Below the pieces are notes generated by a model, which saw only the letters and a program-made list of their open reading frames with translations, made no database searches and was not told the origin of the DNA. Position numbers and translations under genes: made by a program. From positions 1 through 64,000 of the forward strand of contig NZ_JBHTMP010000014.1 of assembly GCF_042679305.1 (NCBI RefSeq): 64,000 nt of DNA, given 5' to 3'. Positions 61,490 through 64,000 of this stretch are shown here, piece after piece; position 1 is the first letter of the stretch; each line of letters opens with the position of its first letter. Source of the DNA: Micromonospora_H sonneratiae (GTDB taxonomy: Bacteria; Actinomycetota; Actinomycetes; Mycobacteriales; Micromonosporaceae).

Positions 61490-63568
61490 TCACAGGCGCA
61501 GCCGTCGCAGGGTGGACGTACCGTCGGCCACCTCGAACAGCTCAAGTCGGTTGGCCCCCGGATTGAACAGCGCATCGTCCCCGACCAGCGCGGCGAACCG
61601 GCGTCCCTGCGGGTCCGGCGACACGATCGGGACGACCGCCCCGATCCGCCCGTTGACCGCGACCGCCAGCCGGGTGCCGTCCGGAACCGAATCCGGCACC
61701 GTTCCGTAGAGCAACGCCGGCAGTTTGCCCTCGGTCGGATCGACCCGGCCGAGGGCGGCGACGTTCGCCACCCTGGCCGTCGTACCCGTGTCGACCACCG
61801 GGAACTCGGCGACGGACCGGCCCACCAGGTCCGGCTTGGCCGGCGGGGTGACCGCACCGCCGATCACGGCCGCGAAGGTGGGCGGACCCGGTACGACGAT
61901 CCGCCGGCCCGGTTCGTCGTAGTAGTGCTTGTCGGTCCGGTCCCGAGTGCCCCGCGCTGCCGAGAGTCCGTCGACCCGCCACGGCACGTTGATGTTCACC
62001 TGGTCGGCGATGGTCGGCAGTAGGTCGACGTGTTCCCAGTTCCGATCGTCGACCCGGCCACTGCGCTGGCCGGGTTCCTTGACGAACATCGGCACCCAGA
62101 GCACCTCCGCCGGTGACCGCTGTACCGAGTCCAGTCCCCGCCCCTGTGCACCCGGGGTGAAGCTCACCCCGTGATCGGCGGTCACCACCACCAGGGAGTC
62201 GTCCCAGCCGCCGCTCTCCGCCAGGGCCCGCAGCGTCTCACCGATCAACCGGTCGGTGTAACCGAGTTGGGCGATATGGCGCTCGTACGCCAGCGTCACC
62301 CAACCGTCGCCGTCGTTGGCCAGGCCCTCCGGTGCGTCGTACCGGACGCCCGAGGGCAGGTAGCTCCACGGGCTGTGCGGCATCAACAGGTGCAGGAAGT
62401 TCAGGGTGGGACGGGCCGACGGGGCCGTACGCAGCCCGGTGAGGAACTCGCTGAACCGGGCCGGTTGGTTGTCGTCCAGGGTGTCCCAGCGGAACCGGGG
62501 ATCGGTGGGTGCGGGCTGCTGGTCGTCGCGCTTCGCCGCCTCCCGGGTCACCTCCCGGTACGAGGCTGTCGGGTCACGGTCGTCGTCGGTCGGTGACAGC
62601 AAGCGGACCAGCAGACCGGCACTCTCCCGTAGCAGCGTGGGCAGACCGGAACCCGCCGTCGCGCTCCGCGGGCCACACCGGCTGGGTGGGCAGAGCTGGG
62701 CGATGCTCTCCTGTGCCCGAATGTCGTACAGGCCGCCGAGCAGGGTGAACAGATTGTCCGGGTACTTCGAGTAGTGCGGCGCGCCCCCGGTCGTGGGGTA
62801 TCGACCGGTCAGCATCGCCGGCAGCGCATACGGCGTCCAACCGCTGACCCCGGTGGCGTTGCGGTACCAGGTCGACTGGCCTGCCAGCCGGGCGAAGTTG
62901 GGATATCGCCGCGCGTCGACGCGCCCATCCGGCCCGAGCAACGAGGTCAGCGGCAGTTCGTCCAACACGATCAGCACGACCGGTGGATGTCCGGCCGCCC
63001 GGGCCGTTCCGGGACCCGCCCCGGCCCGCTCGCCCGGCAGCACCACCGTGGCGGCCGGTGAGGCGAACACGAACAGCAGTACGAAGACCGGCGGTCCGGC
63101 CGAGGCGAATCTGAGCAGCTGGCCCGGTGCCGACCAGCGCCAGTGGGCGTACCCGCCGGCGACGCCGACCAGGATCGCGACCAGCACCAGCGGCACGCCC
63201 CGAAGCGGCAGCAACTGCTTACCCACCTGGGTCGCGAGCCCGGTCACCAGCACCACGACGGTCACCGTGTGCGTCGCCGTCCTCGTGGCCGGGCCGAACA
63301 GCCGGGTCGACACGCCGATCCCCCACAGAACCAGCGGCGGCACCAGGGCGCACATCGCCACGAAGAGCAGGATGTCGCGGGTGCCGGCCCCGTGGAAGAG
63401 GAAGAAGTCGGGACTGCGTCCGGTGATGTCGAGCAGCGGCTGGGTGACGACGAGGCCACACAGTGCGGTGATCTCCAGCGCCGCCCGCAGTTCGGATCGC
63501 CGGTGCGACGGTGGTCCGGCTGCGGAGACCAGGTCGGCAGCCGTCTCAGCCACGCGGAATCCCGACAT
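61490..63568 (-). CDS. Membrane-anchored sulfatase-like hydrolase
   Basis: 692 residues. Five membrane helices (about 30-180) precede a sulfatase/alkaline-phosphatase-fold domain: PPVVLIVLDELPLTSLLGPD (metal Asp), NATGVSGWTPYALPAMLTG (Thr/Ser nucleophile place), YTDRLIGETLRALAESG and LVVVTADHGVSF (metal Asp and His). The layout resembles lipoteichoic-acid-synthase-like and phosphoethanolamine-transferase-like enzymes. The final about 130 residues form a beta-rich domain. It overlaps the methyltransferase by 23 nt. Confidence 0.88.
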   Translation of the reverse strand: MSGFRVAETAADLVSAAGPPSHRRSELRAALEITALCGLVVTQPLLDITGRSPDFFLFHGAGTRDILLFVAMCALVPPLVLWGIGVSTRLFGPATRTATHTVTVVVLVTGLATQVGKQLLPLRGVPLVLVAILVGVAGGYAHWRWSAPGQLLRFASAGPPVFVLLFVFASPAATVVLPGERAGAGPGTARAAGHPPVVLIVLDELPLTSLLGPDGRVDARRYPNFARLAGQSTWYRNATGVSGWTPYALPAMLTGRYPTTGGAPHYSKYPDNLFTLLGGLYDIRAQESIAQLCPPSRCGPRSATAGSGLPTLLRESAGLLVRLLSPTDDDRDPTASYREVTREAAKRDDQQPAPTDPRFRWDTLDDNQPARFSEFLTGLRTAPSARPTLNFLHLLMPHSPWSYLPSGVRYDAPEGLANDGDGWVTLAYERHIAQLGYTDRLIGETLRALAESGGWDDSLVVVTADHGVSFTPGAQGRGLDSVQRSPAEVLWVPMFVKEPGQRSGRVDDRNWEHVDLLPTIADQVNINVPWRVDGLSAARGTRDRTDKHYYDEPGRRIVVPGPPTFAAVIGGAVTPPAKPDLVGRSVAEFPVVDTGTTARVANVAALGRVDPTEGKLPALLYGTVPDSVPDGTRLAVAVNGRIGAVVPIVSPDPQGRRFAALVGDDALFNPGANRLELFEVADGTSTLRRLRL

Positions 63569-64000
63569 ACAGGGTACGGGTCCCCGACGGCAGCTCCTCC
63601 CGGCGGGCGATCACGCACCGCTGCCCGAGCAGCCGCTCGAACTCGTCGCGCCGATAGTCCGGGAACAACCCGGCCGGCTTGTTGGCCAGCAGGCGGCGCG
63701 CCATCGGATCCTCGGGATGCACGAACTCGGCGACCAGCCGGCCGCGTGGCCCGGCGCTGCGTAGGAAGCCGACCAGCCAGTCGACCACCGCGGCCAGTGG
63801 CACGTTGCGTCCGATCGCCAGATGGTGGATGACCGCCAGGGCGAGCACCACGTCGGCGTCGGCCCGGTCGGCGAACGAGGCCCGTTCCGTCCCCTGCCAG
63901 CCGCCACCCGGCGACGGGTCGGCCAGGTCCATCACCAGTGGCAGGATCCGCTGTTCCCGATCGGCGCGCAGCCTCTGGTAGAGCTGGTCGACGACGGCCG
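63546..64000 (-). CDS. Class I SAM-dependent methyltransferase, C-terminal part (cut by window edge)
   Basis: About 150 residues are inside the window. Visible: DVVLALAVIHHLAIGRNVPL (strand 4 of the methyltransferase fold with the HHL motif), LVAEFVHPEDPMARRLLAN and GTRTLYVGIPRG. The S-adenosylmethionine glycine motif must lie beyond the right edge. It is coupled to the sulfatase-like gene by a 23-nt overlap, implying a shared surface-polymer task. Confidence 0.85.
   Translation of the reverse strand, partial: AVVDQLYQRLRADREQRILPLVMDLADPSPGGGWQGTERASFADRADADVVLALAVIHHLAIGRNVPLAAVVDWLVGFLRSAGPRGRLVAEFVHPEDPMARRLLANKPAGLFPDYRRDEFERLLGQRCVIARREELPSGTRTLYVGIPRG

Overview
The window is high-GC chromosomal DNA of an actinobacterium, most likely of the Micromonosporaceae (Micromonospora-like). 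This is inferred from codon use (almost every third position is G or C), frequent GTG and TTG starts, ATGA/GTGA-coupled genes, and family content: a SigE-family sigma factor, SecA2, glucosyl-3-phosphoglycerate synthase, a mycothiol-dependent nitroreductase-like protein, a Vms1/Rv2629-type protein, and Asp23/AmaP. I see no rRNA, tRNA, CRISPR array, insertion sequence, integrase or phage gene. It reads as ordinary chromosome with many small regulatory and stress genes rather than a mobile island.

Layout. 0-7 kb: the 5' end of a secreted protein, a C-terminally altered short-chain dehydrogenase with a possible decayed gene behind it, a sigma factor coupled to a membrane beta-propeller protein, a Tat-exported 5'-nucleotidase, and a pentapeptide-repeat protein with a 21-bp tandem repeat in its coding sequence. 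7-17 kb: histidine phosphatase, zinc alcohol dehydrogenase, geranylgeranyl-reductase-type flavoprotein, a small winged-helix gene joined to an MFS exporter, tyrosine phosphatase, a cell-wall lytic protein with a long leader, glutamate dehydrogenase (gdhA) and a Nudix hydrolase. 17-26 kb: a four-gene Asp23/AmaP envelope-stress operon with a CRP/GlxR-type site upstream, a secreted protein, an orphan histidine kinase divergent from an ABC transporter/DUF418/YqeB-like operon, and an FKBP.

26-38.8 kb is regulatory and sulfur/redox territory. It holds a STAS protein, DUF2267, a DksA-like zinc-finger protein, a uridine-kinase-like protein coupled to a receiver-less winged-helix regulator, a paralogue of that regulator across an AT-rich spacer, a cysteine dioxygenase-rhodanese operon behind a clear operator, and a TetR gene divergent from a FrnE-like/TPR protein. 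MOSC, LPXTG, crystallin-like, DUF3500, DUF2231 and GAF/ANTAR genes follow. 38.8-48.8 kb: secA2, two coupled oxidoreductases, gpgS with a GT4 glycosyltransferase, DUF4383, and an isolated ctaD. 48.8-64 kb: a sigma factor fused to a STAS domain whose 3' end is repeated downstream, a large unknown protein, a Vms1/baeRF-type protein, a GCS2-type ligase, an APC permease, the nitroreductase-like gene divergent from a MocR/PdxR-type regulator, citrate synthase (gltA), a sulfatase-like membrane protein, and a methyltransferase cut by the right edge.

Genes that plausibly work together: the sigma/propeller pair (sensing through a possible anti-sigma); Asp23-AmaP (envelope homeostasis, perhaps under cAMP-type control); cysteine dioxygenase with rhodanese (cysteine and sulfane sulfur); the ABC-DUF418-YqeB operon with its divergent kinase; and the regulator/nitroreductase pair at 58.4 kb. 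Strong inverted repeats separate most transcription units and are listed as probable terminators. No wholly new system is evident. The most unusual objects are the sigma-STAS fusion with its repeated tail, the pair of receiver-less regulators, the FrnE-like protein without its second active-site cysteine, and the MFS gene with no usual start codon.
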